From assembly GCA_035707105.1 (NCBI GenBank), contig DASSUI010000028.1:1-8180 (forward strand): 8,180 bases of DNA. The letters run 5' to 3'. The stretch's first letter is position 1, and each line of letters starts with the position of its first letter. Of this stretch, positions 1 through 6,807 are shown piece after piece. Below the pieces are notes generated by a model. It had not been told where the DNA came from and made no database searches. It saw nothing but the letters and a program-made list of their open reading frames with translations. Source of the DNA: JACDAN01 sp035707105 (GTDB taxonomy: Bacteria; Actinomycetota; Thermoleophilia; Gaiellales; Gaiellaceae). Both the position numbers and the translations under genes were made by a program.

Positions 1-644
1 TCCTCGACGATCGACTCCATCGTCGGGAAGCCCGCGATCGAGCGGGCCGCGAGCGTGCGGACCGGCCCTGCGGAGATCGCGTTGACGCGGATGTTCTTCT
101 GCCCGAGGTCCCAGGCGAGATACTGCACGGACGAGTCGAGCGCGGACTTCGCCACGCCCATGACGTTGTAGTGCGGAACCGCCCGCTGCCCGCCGAGGTA
201 GGTCATGGTCAGGATCGCGCCGCCGCCCGCGGCCTCCATCAGCGGCTCGGCCGCGCGAGCGAGTGCGACAAGCGAGTAGGCGCTCACGTCGAGCGCCGTC
301 CAGAAGCGGTCCCGCGGCGTGTCCGTGAACCGGCCTTCGAGGTCCTCGGCGGCGGCGAAGGCAACCGAGTGGACGAGCACGTCGAGCTGGCCCCCGAAGG
401 TCTCTCCCACCTCGCGCACGACACGTTCGACGTCCTCGTCGGAGCGGACGTCGCATGAGGTGATCAGCGGGCTCGAGACGGACTCGGCCAGCTCGCGCAC
501 GTTCTTCTCGATCCGCTCGCCCTGGTAGGTGAACGCGAGCTGCGCGCCTTCCTCGGCCAGCCGCCGGCCGATCGCCCACGCGATCGACCGCTTGTTCGCG
601 ACGCCCGTGATCAGGCCGCGCTTGCCCTCGAACCGCCCCGGCAC
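1..644 (-). CDS. fabI: Enoyl-[acyl-carrier-protein] reductase (NADH), FabI; C-terminus cut by window edge
   Basis: FabI performs the last reduction of each type II fatty acid elongation cycle, converting trans-2-enoyl-ACP to acyl-ACP in the cytoplasm. The first 214 codons are visible. The family is usually about 255-260 residues, so some 45 are missing beyond the left edge. Residues 14-22 read GVANKRSIA, the FabI form of the nucleotide-binding loop. CDV (64-66) follows, then HSVAFA (92-97). The catalytic Tyr-X6-Lys is Y159/K166 in YNVMGVAK, with the FabI-specific second tyrosine Y149 in TYLGGQRA. NAISAGPVRTLAA follows near the edge. FabI, not FabG, is indicated by the Y-X6-K spacing and the VANKRSIA loop. 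The start is GTG at 644-642, because an in-frame TAG lies only 9 nt upstream. AGGA sits 7 nt before the GTG, but a -10 box at leaderless spacing overlaps it. The gene is divergent from the protease gene across a 16-bp gap. Confidence 0.95.
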   Translation of the reverse strand, partial: MPGRFEGKRGLITGVANKRSIAWAIGRRLAEEGAQLAFTYQGERIEKNVRELAESVSSPLITSCDVRSDEDVERVVREVGETFGGQLDVLVHSVAFAAAEDLEGRFTDTPRDRFWTALDVSAYSLVALARAAEPLMEAAGGGAILTMTYLGGQRAVPHYNVMGVAKSALDSSVQYLAWDLGQKNIRVNAISAGPVRTLAARSIAGFPTMESIVE

Positions 645-650
645 GAGGCG

Positions 651-680
651 ATCCTAAGCGGTGGCTACTCTTTGCGTCTT
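651..680 (-). promoter_or_regulatory. Putative leaderless promoter of fabI
   Basis: Read on the minus strand, TAGGAT occupies 656-651. If transcription starts at the G of the fabI GTG (644), this hexamer lies at exactly -12 to -7, the standard place for a -10 element (TANNNT). Upstream by 18 bp is AAGACG (680-675), which keeps the central GAC of a TTGACA-type -35. Leaderless mRNAs starting at GTG or ATG are common in actinobacteria, so a leaderless fabI transcript is a reasonable inference. The -35 region would lie inside the first codons of the divergent protease gene. The AGGA within the -10 box could instead act as a ribosome binding site for a longer transcript. Confidence 0.5.
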
Positions 681-3600
681 GCGCCGCCTGCTCGTGCCCA
701 TGATCTCGCTGGCGGCGCTCGCCCTTGCAGCGTCGGCGCCCGCGGCGCTCCGGCCCGTCGACAGGACGTTCGGTGAGCTGACCGTGCCGCGCGTGCGGGC
801 GGGGACGCTCGAAATTCCGCGGGCGCAGCGGTCCGGCAGGGTAACCGTCATCGCCACGCTCAGGCTCCCGCCGCTCGCCGCCGCACGGGGGCCGGGCTTT
901 TTCGCCACCCTCGGGCCGAGCCGCCTGGACGAGACGAACGCGTCATCCCGCGCGTACCTCGCGCGCGTCCAGGCCGAGCAGGCCTCTGCGGCGCGGGCGA
1001 TCCGCGCCGCCGTCCCCGAGGCGCGGCTCGGACGGCGTTTCCAGGTCGTCCTGAACGGGATCACCGTCCGGCTTCCGGCCCGTCGCCTTCCGGCGCTGTA
1101 CGCGCTCAGCTCGCTTGGGCGGGTCTATCCCAGCGTTCGCTTCCTGCTGAAGACGAACCGGAGTCCCGGCGTCATCGGCGCGACCGCGTTCACCGCGTCG
1201 ACCGGCGCGAACGGCGCCGGCGTCAAGATCGCGGTCGTCGACGACGGCATCGACCAGCGGAACCCGTCGTTCGACCCGAGCGGGTTCACCTATCCGGCCG
1301 GCTTCCCCAAGGGCCAGACCGGCTACACGACGCCGAAGGTGATCGTCGCCCGGAGCTTCGTCGCGCCCGGCGGCGGCCGCCGCGCGCGCTTGCCGGTCGA
1401 TCCGAAGGCGTCGTACCACGGGACGCACGTCGCCGGGATCGCCGCCGGCAGGGCGGGTACGAGCTCCCCGGGCGGCCGCGACCACCCGCCGACCTCTGGC
1501 CTCGGCGGTGTCGCGCCGGGCGCGTGGATCGGCAACTACCGCGTCTTCAACACGCCGTCTCCCGCCGGCAACATCTCGACGACCGACCAGACGGTCGCGG
1601 CGTTCGAGGCGGCGGTGCGCGACGGCATGGACGTCATCAACTACTCGGGCGGCTCCGCGGCGATCGACCCGCGGACCGATGCCCTGATCGAGACCGTGGC
1701 GAACGTGACACGGGCGGGCGTGGTCGTCGTCGCGTCCGCCGGCAACGACCGCGACGACTTCGGGCTCGGGACGACAGGCTCGCCGTCGACCTCACCGGAG
1801 GCGATCGGCGTGGCGGCGACCTCCAACTCCCATGTGTTCGCACCCGCGCTCGCGGTGAGCGACGCGGTGGCGCCGGCGGTCGTTCGCCGCATCCCGTTCA
1901 AGCCCGACGGAAACGGCGTGCCGTCCGCCTGGGGCCAATCCGATCGCCAACTTGTCGACGTCACGTCGATCACGGGCACGGACGGCCGGCCGGTCCCCAC
2001 CCAGTTGTGCGGCATCGGCCGCGACCCGAACGCAGGCCGGAACCCGCTGCCGCGCGGCTCGCTCGCCGGGTCGCTAGCCCTGATCTCGCGCGGCCACTGC
2101 ACGTTCGTCTCGAAGGCGATACGCGCCGTGGAGGCCGGGGCGGGCGGGCTCGTGATCGTCGACAACCGCTTCGGCGAGGCGAACCCGATCCCGGTCACGC
2201 TTCCGTTCCGCATGGGGATGATCTCCGACCTCGACGGGGCCAACCTCCGCGCCTACCTCGCCGGCCGCGGCGGCCGCGCCCCGATCCGGATCGGCCCGGG
2301 CGTGACGGAGCTCGAGACCGGCCGGAGCGGCATCATCACCAGCTTCTCCGCAGGCGGCCCGACGCCGTTCGGCCACAACCTGAAGCCCGACGTCGCGGCG
2401 CCCGGCGGCGAAATCCTCGCAGCGACCTTGCCCGGGTTCACGGGCGGCTCGCCCTTCGCGGACTTCGACGGCACCAGCATGTCCGCCCCGCACGTGACCG
2501 GCGCGGTCGCGCTCCTCCGGCAGCGGCACCGGGACTGGACCGTGCGGCAGGTGAAGTCGGCGCTCATGTCGACGGCCGGCGCCGCCTGGGGCAACAGCCA
2601 GCGCACGCAGGAGGCTTCGGTGCTCCTCCAGGGCGCCGGCCTCGTCAACGTCCCCGCAGCCGACGACCCGAAGATCTTCACGGAGCCGGGCTCACTCTCG
2701 TTCGGCGACCTCAACCTCCTCGCCGGCGTCACCTCGAAGCAGCTGCTCCTGTCCGTCAAGGACGCCGGGGGCGGCGCGGGCACGTGGACGGTGGAACTGC
2801 GGCCGCAGTCGGCGAGCTCCGGGGCGAACATCGACGTCCCGGGGACGGTGACGATGGGCCCGGGCGGGACCGTCGACCTGTCGGTGACGGCGCGTGCGGA
2901 CGCCGCGGCGCCGAAGGGCGACGACTACGGCTTCCTCGTGCTCCGGCGCGGCGCGGTCACACGCCGCGTCCCCTACGCGTTCTTTGTCACGCGGCCCGGG
3001 CTCGCGACGGTCTCCGCGCGCCCGCTTGCCCGCCACCACACCGGCACGACCGCCTCGGGTCCCTCTCGGGCGGACACGTACCGGTTCCCGACGGCGCCGT
3101 TCCGCCTCTCGCCCGACTACGGCGTCGGCCCCGACATGCGGGAGGAGGGCGGCGAGCGCCTGTACTCGATCCGGGTCCGCAACCGCGTCGTCAACATCGG
3201 CGCCGCGGTCGTCACCTCGTCGCCCAATGCTGTGATCGACCCGTTCTTCCTCGGCGCGAAGGACGAGAACGCCGTTCAGGGCTACGTCGGGACCCCGGCG
3301 AACATCAACGGGTTCACGATCGGCTACCAGCTGCGGGTCGGCGCTGCGGGCGCGGTCTTCGCGCCGCCCGGGACCTATTACCTCGCGGTGGACTCCGGGC
3401 GCGACGAGTTCACGAACGCACGCCGCGCAGGGAAGTACACGCTCCGCTCGTGGGTCAACGACGTCACGGCCCCGTCGGTGAGCGTGCTGACCACGCGGGT
3501 CACGGCGGGCCGGCCCACGATCGCGATCAGAACGCTCGACCGCGGCGCGAGCGTCGACCCGTTTTCACTGACGCTCAACTACGGCCGCGTCCTCGTCGGC

Positions 3601-4068
3601 GCGGCGGCATACGACCCGTCATCCGGGGTGGCGCTGTTCCCGCTGCCGTCGGCGGCGCCTGTGCTGAGAGCCGGCCGGCGGACGGCACGGTTTCTGTCCT
3701 CGGACTACCAGGAGGCGAAGAACGCCGACGTCTTCGGCGACGAGCTGATGCCGAATACGCGGGTGAAGGCGACCCGGCTCCGGGTCGTCCGGGGCCCGAC
3801 GCTCACCTGGCTCACGCCGTTCGCCGGCGGGTGCGTCGGCCGCGAGGCTCGCCTGCTCGTCGTGGCCGGCCCCGCCGGGAAGGCGAGGGCGGCGCGGTTC
3901 TTCGACGGCAGGCGCCAGGTCCGTGAGCTCCGGCGGAACGTCGTCGGCCTCTACGCGACGACTTGGCGGACGCGCGGCGCGCGGCGCGGGTTGCACACCC
4001 TTCGCGCGGTCGTCCGCATCGGCGGCAAGCGCGTCGAGGCGACGCGCGCCGTCCGCGTGTGCCGGTAG
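661..4068 (+). CDS. Secreted subtilisin-like serine protease (family S8) with PA-domain insert and Ig-like C-terminal domains
   Basis: An extracellular endopeptidase precursor of 1135 residues. The N-terminus has arginines followed by a hydrophobic stretch (LLVPMISLAALALAASAPAA), a Sec-type signal peptide. Residues about 60-165 resemble an I9-type propeptide. The S8 catalytic residues are all present: D194 in AVVDDGID, H253 in YHGTHVAG, oxyanion N362 in SAGND, and S606 in DGTSMSAPHV. Between N362 and S606 lies a PA-type insert (about 420-550, with LALISRGHCTF at 472-482), as in Vpr/cucumisin-type subtilases. A fibronectin-like region follows (about 668-775), then regions of uncertain fold, an Ig-like stretch from about 934, and a final beta-rich domain (about 1045-1135) bounded by C1058 and C1134. 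Outside the signal peptide the only cysteines are C450, C480, C1058 and C1134. No LPXTG anchor or C-terminal membrane segment is seen, so release from the cell is likely. In-frame TAA at 655-657 makes GTG 661 the earliest start; TTG 679 (MRRLLVP...) is a good alternative. Substrate unknown. Confidence 0.93.
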   Translation: MATLCVLRRLLVPMISLAALALAASAPAALRPVDRTFGELTVPRVRAGTLEIPRAQRSGRVTVIATLRLPPLAAARGPGFFATLGPSRLDETNASSRAYLARVQAEQASAARAIRAAVPEARLGRRFQVVLNGITVRLPARRLPALYALSSLGRVYPSVRFLLKTNRSPGVIGATAFTASTGANGAGVKIAVVDDGIDQRNPSFDPSGFTYPAGFPKGQTGYTTPKVIVARSFVAPGGGRRARLPVDPKASYHGTHVAGIAAGRAGTSSPGGRDHPPTSGLGGVAPGAWIGNYRVFNTPSPAGNISTTDQTVAAFEAAVRDGMDVINYSGGSAAIDPRTDALIETVANVTRAGVVVVASAGNDRDDFGLGTTGSPSTSPEAIGVAATSNSHVFAPALAVSDAVAPAVVRRIPFKPDGNGVPSAWGQSDRQLVDVTSITGTDGRPVPTQLCGIGRDPNAGRNPLPRGSLAGSLALISRGHCTFVSKAIRAVEAGAGGLVIVDNRFGEANPIPVTLPFRMGMISDLDGANLRAYLAGRGGRAPIRIGPGVTELETGRSGIITSFSAGGPTPFGHNLKPDVAAPGGEILAATLPGFTGGSPFADFDGTSMSAPHVTGAVALLRQRHRDWTVRQVKSALMSTAGAAWGNSQRTQEASVLLQGAGLVNVPAADDPKIFTEPGSLSFGDLNLLAGVTSKQLLLSVKDAGGGAGTWTVELRPQSASSGANIDVPGTVTMGPGGTVDLSVTARADAAAPKGDDYGFLVLRRGAVTRRVPYAFFVTRPGLATVSARPLARHHTGTTASGPSRADTYRFPTAPFRLSPDYGVGPDMREEGGERLYSIRVRNRVVNIGAAVVTSSPNAVIDPFFLGAKDENAVQGYVGTPANINGFTIGYQLRVGAAGAVFAPPGTYYLAVDSGRDEFTNARRAGKYTLRSWVNDVTAPSVSVLTTRVTAGRPTIAIRTLDRGASVDPFSLTLNYGRVLVGAAAYDPSSGVALFPLPSAAPVLRAGRRTARFLSSDYQEAKNADVFGDELMPNTRVKATRLRVVRGPTLTWLTPFAGGCVGREARLLVVAGPAGKARAARFFDGRRQVRELRRNVVGLYATTWRTRGARRGLHTLRAVVRIGGKRVEATRAVRVCR

Positions 4069-4829
4069 GCCCAGTCGCCGTCGTCACCGGCGGCAGCTCC
4101 GGGATCGGCGCCGCCGTGGCCCGGCGCCTGACGGCGAAGGGCTGGTCGTGTGTCCTGGTCGCCCGGAATGAGGAGCGCTTGCGCGCGGTCGCCGAGGAGC
4201 TCGACGCCGAGTACGAGCTCTGCGACGTCGGCGACCGTGCGGCCGTCGACCGGATGGCCGCGACGGTGACGGAGCGACATCCGACGGTGAAGCTGCTCGT
4301 CAACAGCGCGGGCCTCTCCGGCCGGACGCCCGGCGACCGCCGCCGGAAGGGGTTCATCGAGAGCGACCCGGAGTGGATCGAGGAGCTGCTCCGGATCAAC
4401 TTCCTCGGCGCCGTCTGGTGCCTGCGAGCGTTCGTGCCCGCGCTCGAGGCGGCGGGCCCGGCCCACGTCATCAACGTCGCATCTGTGGCGGGGACGGTCG
4501 CCGTCCCGCCCGGCCTGTACGCGGCGACGAAGCACGCGCTCGTCGCCTTCTCGCGATCGACGGCCGCCTCGCTGCCGGCGCACGGAATCCACGTGCACAC
4601 CGTGAACCCCGGCTTCGTGGAGACGCCGGGATTCCCGCAGCGCGGCGTGCTCGGCAGCCGGCTGCTGGAGGCCGCCGTCGTCAGCCCCGAGTATGCGGCG
4701 CGGCGGATCGTCTCGGCGGTGGAGCGAAACCGGCCGGAGATCTTCGTACCGGGCTGGTACCGGGTCCCGGCGGCGCTCCAGGCGCTCGCGCCGGGCCTCG
4801 TCAGCCGCGTGCTGGCCCGCCGGCGGTAG
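4059..4829 (+). CDS. Short-chain dehydrogenase/reductase (SDR), classical type
   Basis: A 256-residue NAD(P)-dependent oxidoreductase, the usual length for a classical SDR. Cofactor loop TGGSSGIG is at residues 10-17, NSAG at 82-85, and the catalytic tetrad is N114, S142 (NVASVAG), Y154 and K158 (YAATK). PGFVETPGF follows the active site. The second strand ends in VARNEERL; a basic residue here favours NADPH over NADH, but this is only indicative. The C-terminus (EIFVPGWYRVPAALQALAPG and beyond) is a hydrophobic and arginine-rich tail seen in several short-chain-alcohol/lipid-type SDRs. The start is taken as GTG 4059, ten bases inside the protease gene, since it puts the first strand directly at the N-terminus. 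The same frame stays open further upstream within the protease gene, but that extension is arginine-rich shadow sequence. The overlap suggests translational coupling. Substrate cannot be deduced. Confidence 0.9.
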   Translation: MPVGPVAVVTGGSSGIGAAVARRLTAKGWSCVLVARNEERLRAVAEELDAEYELCDVGDRAAVDRMAATVTERHPTVKLLVNSAGLSGRTPGDRRRKGFIESDPEWIEELLRINFLGAVWCLRAFVPALEAAGPAHVINVASVAGTVAVPPGLYAATKHALVAFSRSTAASLPAHGIHVHTVNPGFVETPGFPQRGVLGSRLLEAAVVSPEYAARRIVSAVERNRPEIFVPGWYRVPAALQALAPGLVSRVLARRR

Positions 4830-4839
4830 GTTCCCGGTC

Positions 4840-5142
4840 GTGACCGTCGAGCTCCTCTACTGGGAGGGGTGTCCCTCGTACCCCGAGGCGCGCGAGCTGC
4901 TCGAGGACGTGCTGCGGGAGCGAGGGCTCGACGTCGAGATCCGCGTGACGCACGTGGCGACGAAGGAGGAGGCGATCGACCTGCGCTTCCCCGGCTCGCC
5001 GACGATCCGGGTAGACGGGCGCGACGTCGATCCGGCCGGCGCCGAGGAGCCTCCCTCGCTCACCTGTCGGATCTACTACCTGCCCGGCGGCCGCGTGTCG
5101 CCCGTCCCGTCCCGTCAACAGCTCGAGGAGGCACTCGCATGA
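4840..5142 (+). CDS. Small thioredoxin-fold protein (single-cysteine GCPSY motif)
   Basis: A 100-residue protein beginning MTVELLYWEGCPSYPEA. The beta-strand leading to WEGCP, a following helix, and a conserved GSPTIRVDGRDVDP segment (residues 52-65, with P54 at the cis-proline position) are typical of a small thioredoxin-like family often labelled in databases as thioredoxin family protein, alkylmercury lyase-like or DF-family (seleno)protein. The redox motif is C11-P-S-Y14: the second cysteine of a CXXC is absent. The only other cysteine is C76 in LTCRIYY. A monothiol or C11-C76 mechanism is therefore possible. True MerB organomercurial lyase is unlikely at this length. GTG 4840 lies 10 nt after the SDR stop; GTAGG upstream is a weak ribosome binding site. 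The stop shares ATGA with the next gene, another redox protein, which suggests coupled expression. No signal peptide is visible, so it is probably cytoplasmic. Confidence 0.82.
   Translation: MTVELLYWEGCPSYPEARELLEDVLRERGLDVEIRVTHVATKEEAIDLRFPGSPTIRVDGRDVDPAGAEEPPSLTCRIYYLPGGRVSPVPSRQQLEEALA
5125..5131 (+). promoter_or_regulatory. Strong Shine-Dalgarno for the peroxiredoxin-like gene
   Basis: GAGGAGG lies 7 nt before ATG 5139, inside the end of the upstream thioredoxin-fold gene. It is the best ribosome binding site in the plus-strand block and fixes the start of the next gene at the ATGA overlap. Confidence 0.75.
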
Positions 5143-5669
5143 GCCTGACGCTCGCCACCGAGGCACCGCCGTTCGACCTTCCCGGCGTCGACGGCCGCAA
5201 CCACTCGCTCGACGACTACGCCGACGCGCCGATCCTCGCCGTCGTCTGGTCGTGCAACCACTGCCCCTACGTGATCGCCTGGGAGGGGCGAATGAAGGCG
5301 CTGCAGGAGGAGTACGGCGACCGCGGTTTCCGGCTCGTCGCGATCAGCTCGAACGACGCCGAGAACTACCCGGCCGACTCGTTCGAGGCGATGCAGCAGC
5401 GGGCGCGGGAGCAGGGCTTCAACTTCGACTACCTGTACGACGAGGACCAGTCCGTCGCGCGGGCCTACGGGCCCGAGCGGACACCGGAGGTGTTCCTCTT
5501 CGATCGCAACCGCCGCCTCGTCTACCACGGGGCGATCGACGACAGCCGCGAGGAGGACGCTGTGAGCTCCCGCTACCTGCGCGACGCGATCGAGGCGCTG
5601 CTGGCCGACCGGGATCCGCCCGTGCGCGAGACGCCCCCGGTCGGGTGCTCGGTCAAGTGGAAGGGCTAG
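5139..5669 (+). CDS. Thioredoxin-like/AhpC-TSA family protein with CNHC active site (PRX-like)
   Basis: A 176-residue redox protein of the redoxin/AhpC-TSA superfamily. It starts with the family's typical APPFDLPGVDGRNHSLDDYA, followed by VVWSCNHCPYVIAWE (about 35-49), where C39 and C42 form the CXXC motif at the helix start. VAISSNDAENYPADSFE and YLYDEDQSVARAYGPERTPE follow; T115-P116 is the cis-proline loop. The C-terminal GCSVKWK (C170) is a conserved ending of the PRX-like group with CNHCPY motifs. Such proteins are thought to act as thiol oxidoreductases or peroxidases; the specific substrate is not known. There is no signal peptide, unlike periplasmic TlpA/ResA proteins, so a cytoplasmic role is inferred. 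ATG 5139 overlaps the preceding stop (ATGA) and has a strong Shine-Dalgarno, so the start is secure. It is the last gene of the plus-strand block. Confidence 0.9.
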   Translation: MSLTLATEAPPFDLPGVDGRNHSLDDYADAPILAVVWSCNHCPYVIAWEGRMKALQEEYGDRGFRLVAISSNDAENYPADSFEAMQQRAREQGFNFDYLYDEDQSVARAYGPERTPEVFLFDRNRRLVYHGAIDDSREEDAVSSRYLRDAIEALLADRDPPVRETPPVGCSVKWKG

Positions 5670-5769
5670 CCGCCGCCCGTCGCCGCAGCTGGTCGTAGGT
5701 CAGGCGCACCCGGCCTCCTCCCCGCTGCGAGCGTACTGAGCTCGGACGCGCGCGTGTGAAACGCGACCG
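5670..5769. other. Gap between convergent genes
   Basis: About 100 bp between the stops of the peroxiredoxin-like gene and the minus-strand tRNA nucleotidyltransferase gene. It holds a perfect 5-bp stem with a 5-nt loop (CGCGT-GTGAA-ACGCG, 5751-5765), just beyond the minus-strand stop, but with no T-rich tract on either strand, so it is at best a weak termination signal. CGCAGC (5684-5689) and GCTGCG (5724-5729) are also complementary but far apart. On the minus strand GGGGAGGAGG (5723-5714) precedes a GTG that opens an 18-codon frame. No RNA gene is recognisable. Confidence 0.4.
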
Positions 5770-6807
5770 TCACAGCTTCGCAACGTCCCCGCGACCGCGC
5801 CTGACGAGCTCGAGCGCCTCCTCCCGGGTCGAGATCTCCCCCGCCGCCCGCTCCTCGGCGATCCGCTCGAGCCACTCGCCGATCTCCGGCCCCGGGGGTA
5901 GGCCGAGCTCGTCGCCGCGCACGAGCGGCTCGTCAGGGTCGGCGGCCCGCGCCACCTCGACGGCCCGCTCCAGATCCGGCCCGCCGCCCACGAACCGGGC
6001 CGCGTCGACCGCCCACGGCTCCGTCGCGCGACGAAAGCGATGGACGGCACGCGGGGACAGATCGCCCGGCCGCTCCGCGCGAAGCAGTGCCCTCGCGTAG
6101 CGCCGGAGCTGGTTCGAGACCGGCAGCCGCCCGAGCCCCTCGCCGAAGACGGCGACGAGCCGCATCTCCGCGCTCGTCTCGCCCAGCGCCCGGAGCCTGT
6201 CGAGCGAACCGCCCAGGGGCGCGAGCAGGCCGAGCTCGTCGAGGCGCTCGAATCCCGCAGGGCCGAGCCGGACGAGCTCGCCCAGGACTCGCTCCCCGGC
6301 GGGCTGCGTGACGAGCCCAGCATTTGCCCGGACGAGCCGCTCCGTCGCCGCGTCCAGCCGGAAGCTCAGCTCGTTCTCGAGCCGCACCGCCCGCAGCAAG
6401 CGGAGCGGATCGTCCTCGAAGGCCCCGGGAGCGACGACCCGGAGCGTCTTGGCGGCGAGATCGGCCAGCCCGCCGAACGGGTCGAGCGGCTCGCCGCCGG
6501 CGAGCGGCCTGGCGATCGCGTTGATCGTGAAGTCCCGCGTGGCAAGGTCGCCCTCGATCCCGTGGGGAACCGGCGTGAAGTCGACCGTGCGGTCCTCCGG
6601 CAGCGCGACCCGCCAGGCCCCGTGCCGCTCGGAGAGCGGAAACGGCGCTCCCTCGGCCCGCCGCGCATACCGGCGCGCCGCCCGCTCGGGCTCCCGGCAG
6701 GCGATGTCGAGGTCGACCACCGGTCGGCCGAGGAGCTCGTCGCGCAGGGCGCCGCCGACGACCCACGCCTCCTCGCCCTCGAGAACCTCCTGCGCCGCTT
6801 CAAGCAT
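5770..6807 (-). CDS. cca: Class II tRNA nucleotidyltransferase / poly(A) polymerase family protein (likely CCA-adding), without HD domain
   Basis: A 345-residue nucleotidyltransferase, most likely adding or repairing the 3' CCA end of tRNAs from CTP and ATP. The head domain shows VVGGALRDELLGR (16-28) followed by D32-L-D34, the metal-binding pair; D76 in VDFTP is the probable third carboxylate. TRDFTINAIA (90-99) matches the RRDFTINA motif with Thr in place of the first Arg. DDPLRLLRAVRLENELSF (132-149) and AGERVLGELVRL (170-181) match the neck motifs. The C-terminal DEPLVRGDELGLPPGPEIGE and ISTREEALELV are the usual class II tail. There is no HD phosphohydrolase domain, and the protein is shorter than the common enzymes of 400 or more residues. 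Sequence alone does not separate CCA-adding from A-adding or CC-adding enzymes. ATG 6807 overlaps the alr stop by 8 nt with no good ribosome binding site, so translational coupling to alr is likely. Confidence 0.88.
   Translation of the reverse strand: MLEAAQEVLEGEEAWVVGGALRDELLGRPVVDLDIACREPERAARRYARRAEGAPFPLSERHGAWRVALPEDRTVDFTPVPHGIEGDLATRDFTINAIARPLAGGEPLDPFGGLADLAAKTLRVVAPGAFEDDPLRLLRAVRLENELSFRLDAATERLVRANAGLVTQPAGERVLGELVRLGPAGFERLDELGLLAPLGGSLDRLRALGETSAEMRLVAVFGEGLGRLPVSNQLRRYARALLRAERPGDLSPRAVHRFRRATEPWAVDAARFVGGGPDLERAVEVARAADPDEPLVRGDELGLPPGPEIGEWLERIAEERAAGEISTREEALELVRRGRGDVAKL

Noticed and set aside
171..528. Two plus-strand open frames opposite fabI
   Set aside because: Both are antisense shadows of fabI with biased composition and no recognisable motif.
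1365..1390. GC-rich GGCGGCCGCCGCGCGC-like run as a regulatory palindrome
   Set aside because: It lies mid-gene in a Gly/Arg-coding stretch, and similar runs recur across this high-GC sequence by composition alone.
1524..3926. An 800-codon plus-strand open frame inside the protease gene
   Set aside because: Its translation is arginine-, glycine- and proline-rich low-complexity sequence with no domain. It is the out-of-frame shadow expected of a high-GC gene, and the real frame carries the full S8 catalytic set.
3963..4058. A 32-residue N-terminal extension of the SDR
   Set aside because: The extension is arginine-rich and lies wholly inside the protease reading frame. GTG 4059 places the TGGSSGIG loop at the normal distance from the N-terminus.
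4840..5142. MerB organomercurial lyase
   Set aside because: At 100 residues it is about half the size of MerB and lacks its multiple catalytic cysteines; similar labels in databases come from a small thioredoxin-fold family.
5751..5765. A CGCGT/ACGCG hairpin as an intrinsic terminator
   Set aside because: The stem has only 5 bp and no T-rich tract follows on either strand, so it was noted in the gap entry and not called a terminator.
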